A stretch of DNA of 9,583 nt from Chlamydiota bacterium. Lineage in GTDB: Bacteria > Chlamydiota > Chlamydiia > Chlamydiales > Rhabdochlamydiaceae. Within the stretch, counting starts at the first letter, position 1; each line of letters opens with the position of its first letter. This document shows, piece by piece, positions 1-6,475 of the stretch. The notes below the pieces were generated by a model. That model had not been told where the DNA came from, searched no databases, and saw only the letters and a program-made list of their open reading frames with translations. A program made the translations under genes and the position numbers. The stretch is taken from assembly GCA_011065235.1 (NCBI GenBank), contig JAAKFB010000055.1, positions 1 to 9,583 of the forward strand, written 5' to 3'.

Positions 1-1
1 A

Positions 2-85
2 AGTGAGTTCAAAGGGGAGTCTATTGACCTGGCTAACATGGTAGCAGATAGGTATCGCTCATTAGCTCTAGGTCCTTCTGGTTAG
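2..85 (+). CDS. Possible 3' end of an unknown gene (partial)
   Basis: An open frame runs from the window edge to a TAG at 83-85 and gives 27 residues ending VADRYRSLALGPSG. The residue mix looks protein-like (hydrophobic, charged and small residues mixed), but 27 codons can stay open by chance. I do not recognise the family. Just after the stop a weak 5-bp hairpin (83-87 with 95-99) is followed by TTTTT at 109-113. It is too weak to call a terminator. The upstream part is outside the window. Confidence 0.33.
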   Translation, partial: SEFKGESIDLANMVADRYRSLALGPSG

Positions 86-316
86 CTCTCAAATAGCTAT
101 GCCATGACTTTTTAAGGACGTACCTACCAACTAGGCTATCAAGAGGTGATACGTTATAAGAATAAACAATGTCATTTTTAATACTCATAACATTAAGTAT
201 AACAAAAAAAACCTAAATGTCAATAGTTATTTTTAAATAAGCTGATAGTCAGTTAGTTACGAAACAAGTTAGCCTCTAAGGTTGTAAAATAAAATTCTAA
301 GCGTTATCCCTTAGGT
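86..316. other. AT-rich intergenic spacer
   Basis: This 231-bp gap separates the possible gene end at 85 from the small gene at 317. Apart from the minus-strand promoter-like element at 196-223, I see only short AT palindromes, such as TTATTT/AAATAA around 226-239. There is no RNA gene, no clear plus-strand promoter for the 317 gene, and no strong terminator. Confidence 0.5.
196..223 (-). promoter_or_regulatory. Sigma70-type promoter-like element facing left
   Basis: On the minus strand a perfect TTGACA (218-223) is followed after 16 bp by TATACT (196-201), with a run of eight T in the spacer. Transcription would start near 188 and run toward position 1. The 188 bases downstream hold no convincing minus-strand gene, only tiny frames of about 9-14 codons. 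If real, it drives a gene further left or a small RNA. It lies in a very AT-rich spacer, so chance is possible. Confidence 0.35.
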
Positions 317-715
317 ATGAGTCAAGAAGAACCGGAAATGGGCAGATTCGAGCCCAAAGGCGATCCAAATCAGCCGCGAGAGCCTTTCCTTCCAGATGAG
401 TTCCCTGAAACTCCCTCGATTGAGCAGTTACACGTTCCCAAATCGCCTTTGGACGTCGAGAAGCTGCGCCAGTTTTTGTTGGAATTAGAGCCCATTGTAG
501 GGGAAATCGAGCAAATGAAGCGCGCTGGCCAACATGCAGTGGCTGCACATTTGCAAGAAGTAAAGAATCTAATTCACGCAGGGGATTTTTCAGAGGAGGT
601 GGCACGCATCTTCGAGAAAATCGTCGATCATTTCAATGACTTACTGACCCGCTCAACACCAGTTGATCGGGAAGCCGTTCTAGCTAAAATCAAGGAATTA
701 GAAACTAAGCTTTAA
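317..715 (+). CDS. Small helical acidic protein of unknown function
   Basis: This is a 132-residue protein that I do not recognise. Residues 1-40 are rich in Pro, Glu and Asp and look disordered. From about residue 45 to the end the pattern is amphipathic helix (LRQFLLELEPIVGEIEQMKR and similar, ending AKIKELETKL), consistent with a small helical bundle or coiled-coil partner protein. No signal peptide, membrane segment or catalytic motif is visible. The ATG at 317 lacks a convincing Shine-Dalgarno sequence; an internal ATG at 338 is an alternative start. The TAA stop at 713-715 lies inside the 3' end of the convergent rpsJ, an 11-bp overlap. Long frame, plausible residue mix and position beside a core operon make it likely real. 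Confidence 0.62.
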   Translation: MSQEEPEMGRFEPKGDPNQPREPFLPDEFPETPSIEQLHVPKSPLDVEKLRQFLLELEPIVGEIEQMKRAGQHAVAAHLQEVKNLIHAGDFSEEVARIFEKIVDHFNDLLTRSTPVDREAVLAKIKELETKL

Positions 716-1052
716 TCTTGATGTCGACACCGGCAGCGACGGGCAAGACTTTGAGCTTGTCAATCGTATCAGGTGTGGGGTTGAGAATGTCAAGCAAGCG
801 GATATGTGTGCGCATTTCGAACTGTTCGCGTGATTTTTTGTCGACATGGGGAGAGCGTAAGACGGTGTAGATTTCTCGTTTTGTGGGAAGAGGTATCGGG
901 CCGGCAACCCGTGCCCCGGTACGTTTGGCCGTTTCAACGATATCTTCGGCCGCACGATCGAGGACGCGCTGGTCGTAGCCTTTAAGGCGGATGCGGATTT
1001 TTTGTTTAGAAACTGGTTTTGGTGCTGGCTGGCTTGCTGTTTTTTTTCCCAT
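705..1052 (-). CDS. rpsJ: 30S ribosomal protein S10
   Basis: S10 is a 30S head protein that also acts in transcription antitermination as the NusB partner (family knowledge). The 115-residue product carries the hallmark stretches KIRIRLKGYDQRVLD, TAKRTGARVAGPIPLPTKRE and RSPHVDKKSREQFE, and ends VAAGVDIKIKA. The first 15 or so residues (MGKKTASQPAPKPVS) form a basic, Ala/Pro-rich tail beyond the usual 100-105-residue S10. The start at 1052 lies 21 bp after the fusA stop, with AGGAA about 12 bp upstream of the ATG, so it is last in the rpsL-rpsG-fusA-rpsJ operon. Placing rpsJ directly after fusA rather than heading an S10 operon matches chlamydial genomes. Its TAG overlaps the convergent gene by 11 bp, and no terminator is evident. 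Confidence 0.96.
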   Translation of the reverse strand: MGKKTASQPAPKPVSKQKIRIRLKGYDQRVLDRAAEDIVETAKRTGARVAGPIPLPTKREIYTVLRSPHVDKKSREQFEMRTHIRLLDILNPTPDTIDKLKVLPVAAGVDIKIKA

Positions 1053-1073
1053 ATAGAACGCTTATTTCCTAAT

Positions 1074-2513
1074 TTAACGTTTTTTTCCTGACGTAACGTC
1101 TTCTTGAATTTTGTTTGGCACTTTCTCAAAATGGCTTGGCTCCATTACATTGGTCGCACGTCCAGAAGAGAGTGAGCGCAGTTGTGTCGAATATCCGAAC
1201 ATTTCACTGAGAGGCACCTCTGCCTCGACTTCTACAACACCGCCTTTCTGAGGCGTTTGTGCCATGATTTTTCCTCGTCTGCGGTTGAGGTCTCCGATCA
1301 CATCTCCCATGGATTGATCAGGAGTGGTGACGACCACTCTCATGATCGGTTCTAGCAAGATAGGCGAGCAGTTTCTTGCTGCATCTTTCAGAGCCATCGA
1401 TCCGCAGATCCTAAAGGCCATCTCACTGGAATCCACTTCGTGGTACGAGCCATAAACAATGGTGATTTTCACATCGACCAAGTTGTAGCCCGCGACAACA
1501 CCTGTGTTGAGGCCATCTTGTACGCCTTTAATGACAGCGGGGATGTATTCTTTCGGGATGACGCCACCGACAATTTTGCTGATGATTTCGTTGCCTTTGC
1601 CCTTTTCATTGGGTTCGACTTCGAGTACAACATGCGCGTATTGTCCGCGGCCACCACTTTGCTTGACGTATTTTGTTTCCGATTTGCCTGTTTTAGTGAT
1701 CGTTTCTTTATAAGATACTTCGGGCTTGCCGACATTGGCCTCAACGCTGAACTCGCGCATCATCCGATCGCGCAAAATATCGAGATGAAGCTCTCCCATT
1801 CCGGCAATAATTGTCTGGCCTGTTTCTTCGTTTGAAGAAACCCGGAAAGTGGGATCTTCTTCGGCAAGTGCTTGAAGAGCTACAGAGAGTTTTTCTCGGT
1901 CAGCTTTGGATTTTGGCTCGATCGCCATCGAAATCACCGGTTCGGGGAATTCCATCTTTTCGAGAATAAGGGGATTTCCTTCAGCACAGAGAGTATCTCC
2001 TGTAGTAGTGTTTTTAAGCCCGATACAGGCTGCAATATCTCCAGTGAAAAACTCATCGCGGTCTTTTCGTTGGTTGGCGTGCATTTCAAGGAGGCGAGAG
2101 ACTCTCTCTTTTTTCCCTTTGGTCGTATTGAAGATAGTGGTCCCCTTTTCGAGAACACCTGAATAGACGCGGACAAAAGTGAGGCGACCTACATAGGGGT
2201 CTGTCATCACCTTAAAGGCGAGAGCAGAAAGGGGAGCTTCGTCTTTTGGCTCGAGTTCCATCGGTTCATCGCTGTTGGCGTCGAAACCTTTGATCATTCC
2301 CCGATCGGCAGGAGAGGGCATCCAGTGGGTAATCGCATCGAGTAAGGGTTGAACCCCTTTATTTTTGAATGCCGTTCCACAGAGAACGGGATTGATTTTA
2401 TTTGTAATGACCCCTTTACGGATCACAGCATGGATTTCGTCTTCGGTCAAGGAGTCTGGTGCGTCCAAGACTTTCATCATGCATTCTTCATTCGATTCAT
2501 CGATAGTTGCCAA
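1074..2513 (-). CDS. fusA: EF-G C-terminal fragment (end of domain I to domain V)
   Basis: These 479 codons continue directly from the TAA. The first codon is TTG (2511-2513), which is the conserved Leu of LATIDES rather than a genuine start: no Shine-Dalgarno precedes it. Visible EF-G features are domain II (from about DPYVGRLTFVRVYSG), the GELHLDILRDRM signature at the domain III end, YVKQSGGRGQYAHV at the start of domain IV, and the domain IV tip YHEVDSSEMAFR, whose His581 (full-length numbering) corresponds to the conserved tip histidine. Domain V follows with EPIMRVVVTTPDQSMGDVIGDLNRRRG. All key motifs are intact. The stop at 1074-1076 lies 21 bp before rpsJ. Confidence 0.88.
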   Translation of the reverse strand: MATIDESNEECMMKVLDAPDSLTEDEIHAVIRKGVITNKINPVLCGTAFKNKGVQPLLDAITHWMPSPADRGMIKGFDANSDEPMELEPKDEAPLSALAFKVMTDPYVGRLTFVRVYSGVLEKGTTIFNTTKGKKERVSRLLEMHANQRKDRDEFFTGDIAACIGLKNTTTGDTLCAEGNPLILEKMEFPEPVISMAIEPKSKADREKLSVALQALAEEDPTFRVSSNEETGQTIIAGMGELHLDILRDRMMREFSVEANVGKPEVSYKETITKTGKSETKYVKQSGGRGQYAHVVLEVEPNEKGKGNEIISKIVGGVIPKEYIPAVIKGVQDGLNTGVVAGYNLVDVKITIVYGSYHEVDSSEMAFRICGSMALKDAARNCSPILLEPIMRVVVTTPDQSMGDVIGDLNRRRGKIMAQTPQKGGVVEVEAEVPLSEMFGYSTQLRSLSSGRATNVMEPSHFEKVPNKIQEDVTSGKKR

Positions 2514-3182
2514 TTATTCGAGAAGTGCATTGCGCATTTCTTGACACTTCTCAAGGAGATCTGCAGGGATATCGACCGTGTCGTATTTGGCACCCAGAGT
2601 TTCGTCGAGGAAGAGATAGGCCTTCATCGTGACGAGATCGACCATCCCTTTGAATTCCGCTTCTGCTCCAATAGGGCAGTGAACGGCGATTGCGTTAGCT
2701 CCGAGTTTTTCTCGCATCGATTCGATAGCCGCGAAGAAGTCGGCACCGATACGGTCCATTTTGTTGATAAATGCAATACGGGGAACGTCGTAGCGCGTTG
2801 CTTGACGCCAGACCGTTTCTGATTGGGGCTGTACACCTGCAACCGCATCAAAGACAGCAATAGAACCATCGAGCACGCGTAGAGAACGTTCCACCTCAAC
2901 GGTGAAGTCGACGTGTCCGGGGGTGTCGATGATATTGATCTTACAACCGTTCCAGTAGACAGTCGTTGCAGCGGAGGTGATCGTGATGCCACGCTCTTTT
3001 TCCTGCTCCATGAAGTCCATGGTTGCAGCTCCTTCGTGTACTTCGCCAATACGGTGAAGCCTGCCAGAGTAGAAGAGTATCCGCTCGGTTGTGGTGGTTT
3101 TGCCCGCATCGATATGGGCCATAATTCCGATATTGCGGACATTTTCTAATCGATCTGTTTCGGGGCGTTTTTTCGCTGCCAT
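2514..3182 (-). CDS. fusA: EF-G N-terminal fragment (GTPase domain)
   Basis: This is the 222 residues upstream of the stop. They carry the GTP-binding signature: P-loop AHIDAGKTT (22-30), switch I region with RGITITSAATT (64-74), the G3 motif DTPGH (86-90, with the catalytic His90) and G4 NKMD (140-143). The fragment ends within the G' insert of domain I, so alone it lacks domains II-V and could not support translocation. It would be what the cell makes if the TAA is real and is not read through. Confidence 0.9.
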   Translation of the reverse strand: MAAKKRPETDRLENVRNIGIMAHIDAGKTTTTERILFYSGRLHRIGEVHEGAATMDFMEQEKERGITITSAATTVYWNGCKINIIDTPGHVDFTVEVERSLRVLDGSIAVFDAVAGVQPQSETVWRQATRYDVPRIAFINKMDRIGADFFAAIESMREKLGANAIAVHCPIGAEAEFKGMVDLVTMKAYLFLDETLGAKYDTVDIPADLLEKCQEMRNALLE

Positions 3183-3189
3183 TTAGTTA

Positions 3190-3663
3190 TTACCATTTAT
3201 AGTGTGCGAATGCGCGGTTGGCTTCTGCCATCCGATGAGTGTCATCTTTTTTCTTGATCGTTGAGCCTTGATTTTGATAGCAGTCTGCGAGTTCTTGAGA
3301 AAGACCATCTACCATGGTACGTCCCACCTTGTCGCGTGAGTAGCGGATAATCCATCGCATCGCCATCGATGTGCGACGATCTGGGGCGATTTCAATAGGG
3401 ACTTGGTAGGTCGCACCCCCGATACGGCGAGATTTCACCTCGAGCATCGGCTTTGCATTTTCAAGGGCTTGCTCAAAAGCCTCGAGAGAATTTTCTGCTT
3501 TCACTTTTTGAGCAAATTTGTCGATGGATTCATAAACAATGCGACGAGCGAGAGATTTTTTCCCTCCGAACATGATTTTATTGATGAATTTAGAAAGCAC
3601 GATGCTTTTGTATTTTGGATCAGGGTCAACTTTGCGTTTTTCAGCGCGTCTTCTGCGGGACAT
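3190..3663 (-). CDS. rpsG: 30S ribosomal protein S7
   Basis: S7 is a primary 16S rRNA binding protein that nucleates assembly of the 30S head and lies at the E site. The 157-residue length is normal. The N-terminal basic tail MSRRRRAEKRK is followed by the S7 signatures DPKYKSIVLSKFINKIMFGGKK, KPMLEVKSRRIGGATYQVPIEI and RWIIRYSRDK. It ends EANRAFAHYKW. A good Shine-Dalgarno, GAGGAG, lies 11 bp upstream of the ATG at 3663, immediately after the rpsL stop (17-bp gap). Only 7 bp separate its stop from fusA, so it is the second gene of the str-type operon. Confidence 0.97.
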   Translation of the reverse strand: MSRRRRAEKRKVDPDPKYKSIVLSKFINKIMFGGKKSLARRIVYESIDKFAQKVKAENSLEAFEQALENAKPMLEVKSRRIGGATYQVPIEIAPDRRTSMAMRWIIRYSRDKVGRTMVDGLSQELADCYQNQGSTIKKKDDTHRMAEANRAFAHYKW

Positions 3664-3680
3664 GGTTAGTTATGACTCCT

Positions 3681-4052
3681 CTATTTAGGCTTTTTGGATC
3701 CGTATTTGGAACGGGCTTGTTTCCGATCTTGAACAGCTGCGCAGTCGAGAGCACCGCGGACGATATGATAGCGAACACCGGGGAGATCCTTCACTCTTCC
3801 TCCGCGCACGAGCACAATGCTGTGCTCCTGGAGGTTGTGACCTTCTCCACCAATGTAGGCGATGACTTCTTGGCCATTGGATAGGCGTACCCACGCGACC
3901 TTTCGAAGGGCTGAGTTTGGTTTCTTAGGAGTTTTTGTCTTTACTTGTAGACAAACGCCTCGCCTCTGAGGGCATTTATTCAGGGCTGGGGACTTCTTTC
4001 TGCGTGCTTTAGGGGTCCGTCCCTGGCGAATTAGCTGATTAATTGTCGGCAT
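3681..4052 (-). CDS. rpsL: 30S ribosomal protein S12
   Basis: S12 sits at the decoding centre and controls codon-anticodon accuracy. The 123-residue product is collinear with E. coli S12 and very close to chlamydial S12 (CPQRRGVCLQVKTKTPKKPN, YIGGEGHNLQEHS, GGRVKDLPGVRYH). Lys43 and Lys88, the positions where streptomycin resistance changes usually occur, are both lysine, so the protein predicts a sensitive-type ribosome. Asp89, the residue beta-methylthiolated in E. coli, is present. TAAGGAG lies 11 bp upstream of the ATG at 4052. It is the first gene of the operon, with a strong promoter candidate at 4094-4122. Confidence 0.98.
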   Translation of the reverse strand: MPTINQLIRQGRTPKARRKKSPALNKCPQRRGVCLQVKTKTPKKPNSALRKVAWVRLSNGQEVIAYIGGEGHNLQEHSIVLVRGGRVKDLPGVRYHIVRGALDCAAVQDRKQARSKYGSKKPK

Positions 4053-4074
4053 CGTTGGCCTATCTCCTTAAACT

Positions 4075-4103
4075 TTTCAACGGAATAGAACAAACTATAT
4101 ATT
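4075..4103 (+). promoter_or_regulatory. Candidate tsp promoter
   Basis: On the plus strand TTTCAA (4075-4080) is followed after 17 bp by TATATT (4098-4103). The start would be near 4110, leaving a leader of about 80 nt, AT-rich, before the tsp ATG at 4192. The elements overlap the opposing rpsL promoter around TATATA at 4096-4101. The region is AT-rich, so other -10 sequences are possible. Confidence 0.35.
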
Positions 4104-4122
4104 GAGCTAGGTTTATTTGCAA
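4094..4122 (-). promoter_or_regulatory. Promoter of the rpsL-rpsG-fusA-rpsJ operon
   Basis: On the minus strand TTGCAA (4117-4122) is separated by exactly 17 bp from TATAGT (4094-4099), close to the sigma70/sigma66 consensus. Transcription would start near 4087, giving a leader of roughly 35 nt before the rpsL ATG at 4052, with the Shine-Dalgarno at 4064-4070. The position, spacing and strength expected of a ribosomal operon make this a good candidate. Confidence 0.65.
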
Positions 4123-4191
4123 AGCCTATCACCCAGACTGCGAGAAAAATAAAATGTAAAAATATTTTTAAATGAGATAAGTAGTAAAGAG

Positions 4192-6132
4192 ATGGCCCGT
4201 ATTCGATTGATCCTTCTACTAGTCCTCTCTGCTTCCCTTGCTTTTGCTTCCAATTTGGAGCTGAAAAAAGCTGATGTCCGCGAAACATTCGAGCAAATGC
4301 TCGGATTTCATGTTGAGCATGAGAAAATGCACTCTTTGCTCATGGCCCGTGCCATGAAGATCTATATTGAGCAGTTTGACTATTCAAAAATGTATTTACT
4401 AGATGGAGAGGCCAAGGAATTTTTTCAACTTGCCGATGCAAAGCTCCAAAGTGGTGTGAAGGCCTATCATGCCGATGATCTCAGCCATTTTGAAGGAGTC
4501 AACCAGCGCATTCAAAGTGCGATTAAAAGAGCGCGAGGCTGGCGGCTGGAAGTAGAGAGAGAGCTTATCCTCTCGGCGCATGATCTTGAGTCGATACGGG
4601 GAGAGACCTATCTCTCCTATGCAAAAGAAGATTCTCAGCTGAAGGGCCGGATAAGTAAACAGCTCATCCGGATTTTAATGGAAGAGAAGCGGGTCAACCA
4701 AATGAACGCGTGGTCTCCCAGCGATCGGGAGAAGATTTTCACCCTATGGGAAGCGCGCTTCCAGAGAAAAGAGTCTGAATATTTGGCTGTCCTTGCTGAA
4801 AATGAACACAACCTCTCCCTTCACACACTGCGGGCGCTTGCAAAAAGTCTCGATGCCCATTCTGCCTATTTCAGTCAAGAAGAGGCCCTTGAAATGCGCA
4901 CTGCACTGGAAAAACAATTTGAAGGAGTTGGAGTGGTCCTGCGCGAAGGGATCGATGGCGTTGTGATCGAAGATTTTGTCAAGGGAGGTCCCGCCGCCCG
5001 CAATGGAAAAATTCAAGTGGGTGATAGGATCGTCCAAATCGACGGCGAGCCCGTTGGGAGGATGACCTATGAAGAGATCTTAATCGCTATGAAGGGCAAA
5101 GGAGTCAAAGAACTTCGCCTTGGCCTCGCTCGTAAAGAAGATCCGCGCATTCATGAAGTTCTCCTGATCAAAGAAAAAATCATGATAACGGACGAGAGGC
5201 TGCAAGCTTATGCCCAGCCTTGCGGTAATGGCAATATCGGCATCTTGACCCTCCCCTCTTTCTACGAAGGTGGGCATCAGTCGAGCGCTGAAGGGGACAT
5301 GCGTGATGCGATCAAAAAGTTAAAGAAGCAAGGCCCTTTAAAAGGAGTGATCCTCGATATGCGTGAAAACGCTGGAGGATTTCTCACTCAAGCCGTGAAA
5401 GTTGCTGGACTTTTCATCACCAAGGGAGTGATTGTCATCTCAAAATACTCACGTGGAGAGATCAAATACCTGCGCAACCTCGATGGCCGTCTGCATTTTG
5501 ATGGTCCTCTGATTATCCTCACTTCCCGTGCTTCTGCATCCGCCGCAGAAATTGTGGCGCAAGCCCTCCAAGACTATGGTGTTGCCCTCATCGTTGGCGA
5601 TGAAGAGACCTATGGTAAAGGGACAATTCAGTACCAGACCATCACAGACAAAGAGGCAAAGTCCTTTTACAAGGTGACCGTTGGGCGCTACTACACCGTC
5701 TCGGGCCGCTCGACCCAGATTGAAGGGGTGAAGGCCGATATCGTCGTGCCGACGATCTTTGCTTCCTACAAAATTGGGGAACGCTACCTCGAATATCCTC
5801 TTTCCAGCGACCAAGTGGCCGCCGCCTATATAGACCCGCTCACTGATATTGACTATCGGAGTCGGGCTTGGTTCCAAAAGAACTACCTTCCCACGCTTTA
5901 CCAACCCCAAGACCGGTGGCGAAAAGCGCTGCCGATGCTCAAAGAAAACAGTGAGATTCGCATTGCTAATGATCGAAACTTCACCGCCTTTCTTGAAGCC
6001 CAAGAAAAGATCAAAGGGCGTTCTCCTCGCTCCTTCCGTCGCATCTCCAATCCCCCTTGGGGAGATGAAGACCTCCAGATGAACGAGGCTCTCAACATCA
6101 TGCAAGATATGCTCTCACTCGATAAATCTTGA
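4192..6132 (+). CDS. tsp: Tail-specific protease, S41 family, exported
   Basis: This is a 646-residue C-terminal-processing serine protease of the periplasm, which degrades proteins from exposed nonpolar C-termini; the chlamydial orthologue is Tsp/CT441. Residues 1-19 form a signal peptide (basic start, then LILLLVLSASL, cleavage after AFA). Residues about 20-235 are the N-terminal Tsp domain. A PDZ domain covers about 240-325 (FEGVGVVLREG, GDRIVQIDGEPV). The S41 core covers about 335-530. Aligned with E. coli Prc, the nucleophile is Ser450 in SRASASAAEI, the general base is Lys476 in TYGKGTIQ (one extra residue in the loop before it), and the equivalent of Prc Asp441 is Asp461. The dyad is therefore intact. 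The start has a weak Shine-Dalgarno, but the signal peptide fixes it. The TGA at 6130-6132 overlaps the predicted tRNA promoter. It is divergent from rpsL, as in Chlamydia. Confidence 0.94.
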   Translation: MARIRLILLLVLSASLAFASNLELKKADVRETFEQMLGFHVEHEKMHSLLMARAMKIYIEQFDYSKMYLLDGEAKEFFQLADAKLQSGVKAYHADDLSHFEGVNQRIQSAIKRARGWRLEVERELILSAHDLESIRGETYLSYAKEDSQLKGRISKQLIRILMEEKRVNQMNAWSPSDREKIFTLWEARFQRKESEYLAVLAENEHNLSLHTLRALAKSLDAHSAYFSQEEALEMRTALEKQFEGVGVVLREGIDGVVIEDFVKGGPAARNGKIQVGDRIVQIDGEPVGRMTYEEILIAMKGKGVKELRLGLARKEDPRIHEVLLIKEKIMITDERLQAYAQPCGNGNIGILTLPSFYEGGHQSSAEGDMRDAIKKLKKQGPLKGVILDMRENAGGFLTQAVKVAGLFITKGVIVISKYSRGEIKYLRNLDGRLHFDGPLIILTSRASASAAEIVAQALQDYGVALIVGDEETYGKGTIQYQTITDKEAKSFYKVTVGRYYTVSGRSTQIEGVKADIVVPTIFASYKIGERYLEYPLSSDQVAAAYIDPLTDIDYRSRAWFQKNYLPTLYQPQDRWRKALPMLKENSEIRIANDRNFTAFLEAQEKIKGRSPRSFRRISNPPWGDEDLQMNEALNIMQDMLSLDKS

Positions 6133-6158
6133 AAAGAAACTAGCTCGGCCGTTATTTT
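6129..6158 (+). promoter_or_regulatory. Candidate promoter of tRNA-Phe
   Basis: TTGAAA (6129-6134), which overlaps the tsp stop codon, is followed after 18 bp by TATTTT (6153-6158). Transcription would start about 6165, roughly 8 nt before the mature tRNA 5' end at 6174. That is a typical distance for a tRNA gene with its own promoter. Confidence 0.45.
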
Positions 6159-6173
6159 AGATAACTACCTTAT

Positions 6174-6246
<73 letters not shown>

Positions 6247-6262
6247 TACCATATCTAAATCA

Positions 6263-6296
6263 GAAATCCCGTAGTATTGCCGGACTACCAGATTTC
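6263..6296. repeat. 13-8-13 palindrome, candidate recombinase core site (att)
   Basis: The left arm GAAATCCCGTAGT (6263-6275) and the right arm, which reads GAAATCTGGTAGT on the other strand (6284-6296), match at 11 of 13 positions. They flank an asymmetric 8-bp spacer ATTGCCGG (6276-6283). Two inverted arms of 11-13 bp around a 6-8-bp overlap are the standard core-site design for tyrosine recombinases (lox, dif, phage att). It lies 16 bp after tRNA-Phe and 180 bp before an integrase gene. Alternatively it is a hairpin in the tRNA 3' trailer acting as a terminator, but no U-run follows. Assigning it as att is inference. Confidence 0.45.
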
Positions 6297-6314
6297 CTTA
6301 AACAACCAGAACAT

Positions 6315-6342
6315 GGGTTCACTCATTTTTTGAATGAATCCC
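6315..6342 (+). terminator. Imperfect hairpin, possible tRNA-Phe terminator
   Basis: GGG-TTCA-C-TCA (6315-6325) can pair with TGA-A-TGAA-T-CCC (6331-6342) around a TTTTT loop, giving ten base pairs with one C/A mismatch and one bulged T. It is followed by GTTTTGG (6343-6349), a short T-run. It could terminate tRNA-Phe transcription before the integrase. The stem is modest and the T-run short. Confidence 0.3.
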
Positions 6343-6347
6343 GTTTT

Positions 6348-6392
6348 GGAGTGTCTATTCCGTCAGAATTACGGCATTAGCTTTAACACTCC
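6348..6392. repeat. Inverted repeat upstream of the integrase
   Basis: GGAGTGT (6348-6354) is the perfect reverse complement of ACACTCC (6386-6392). Nested inside, CCGT (6360-6363) pairs with ACGG (6371-6374). It is the third palindrome in the 229-bp gap between tRNA-Phe and the integrase start. It could be a protein binding site (integrase arm, directionality factor or repressor) or part of a structured leader. The role is unassigned. Confidence 0.35.
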
Positions 6393-6475
6393 CAACTAAG
6401 TACTTGAACACCAAGAGCAGAGATTGCTATGTCCTCAGGACTATTAATCTTATGCACGCTAAAATAGGAGTCAAA

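Larger units (their letters stand above)
1074..3182 (-). pseudogene. fusA: Elongation factor G, whole frame broken by one in-frame TAA
   Basis: Elongation factor G is the essential GTPase that drives ribosomal translocation. Read through, the frame has 702 codons, normal length for EF-G, and all five domains are collinear with no shift. One codon, 223 (TAA at 2514-2516), interrupts it where homologues read LLEELATIDES; here it reads LLE-stop-LATIDES. A single GAA-to-TAA change explains it. The rest of the protein shows no decay, so a sequencing error or very recent mutation is more likely than a true pseudogene. The start at 3182 is 7 bp after rpsG and has only a weak Shine-Dalgarno, suggesting translational coupling to rpsG. 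The two halves are described separately. Confidence 0.9.

Noticed and set aside
110..175. tRNA-like D-arm on the minus strand (GTTGGTAG)
   Set aside because: No matching acceptor stem, anticodon arm or T-loop nearby.
2511..2513. TTG as a true start making a separate downstream protein
   Set aside because: It is the conserved Leu of EF-G LATIDES, in frame with the upstream half, and lacks a Shine-Dalgarno; an interrupted single gene fits better.
2514..2516. Stop-codon reassignment of TAA to an amino acid
   Set aside because: rpsG, fusA itself, the 317 gene and others end with TAA at the expected protein ends, so TAA works as a stop here.
4031..4288. Minus-strand 85-aa frame over the rpsL/tsp promoter region
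   Set aside because: It covers the divergent promoters and the tsp signal-peptide region, and its composition is not protein-like.
5449..6105. Minus-strand 218-aa frame inside tsp
   Set aside because: It is antisense to the conserved S41 protease core; tsp has clear catalytic motifs in the plus frame.
6404..6475. Longer integrase start at TTG 6404 or ATG 6452
   Set aside because: No ribosome binding site there; AGGAG 5 bp before the ATG at 6476 and the usual MGYIRQR-type N-terminus support the shorter form.
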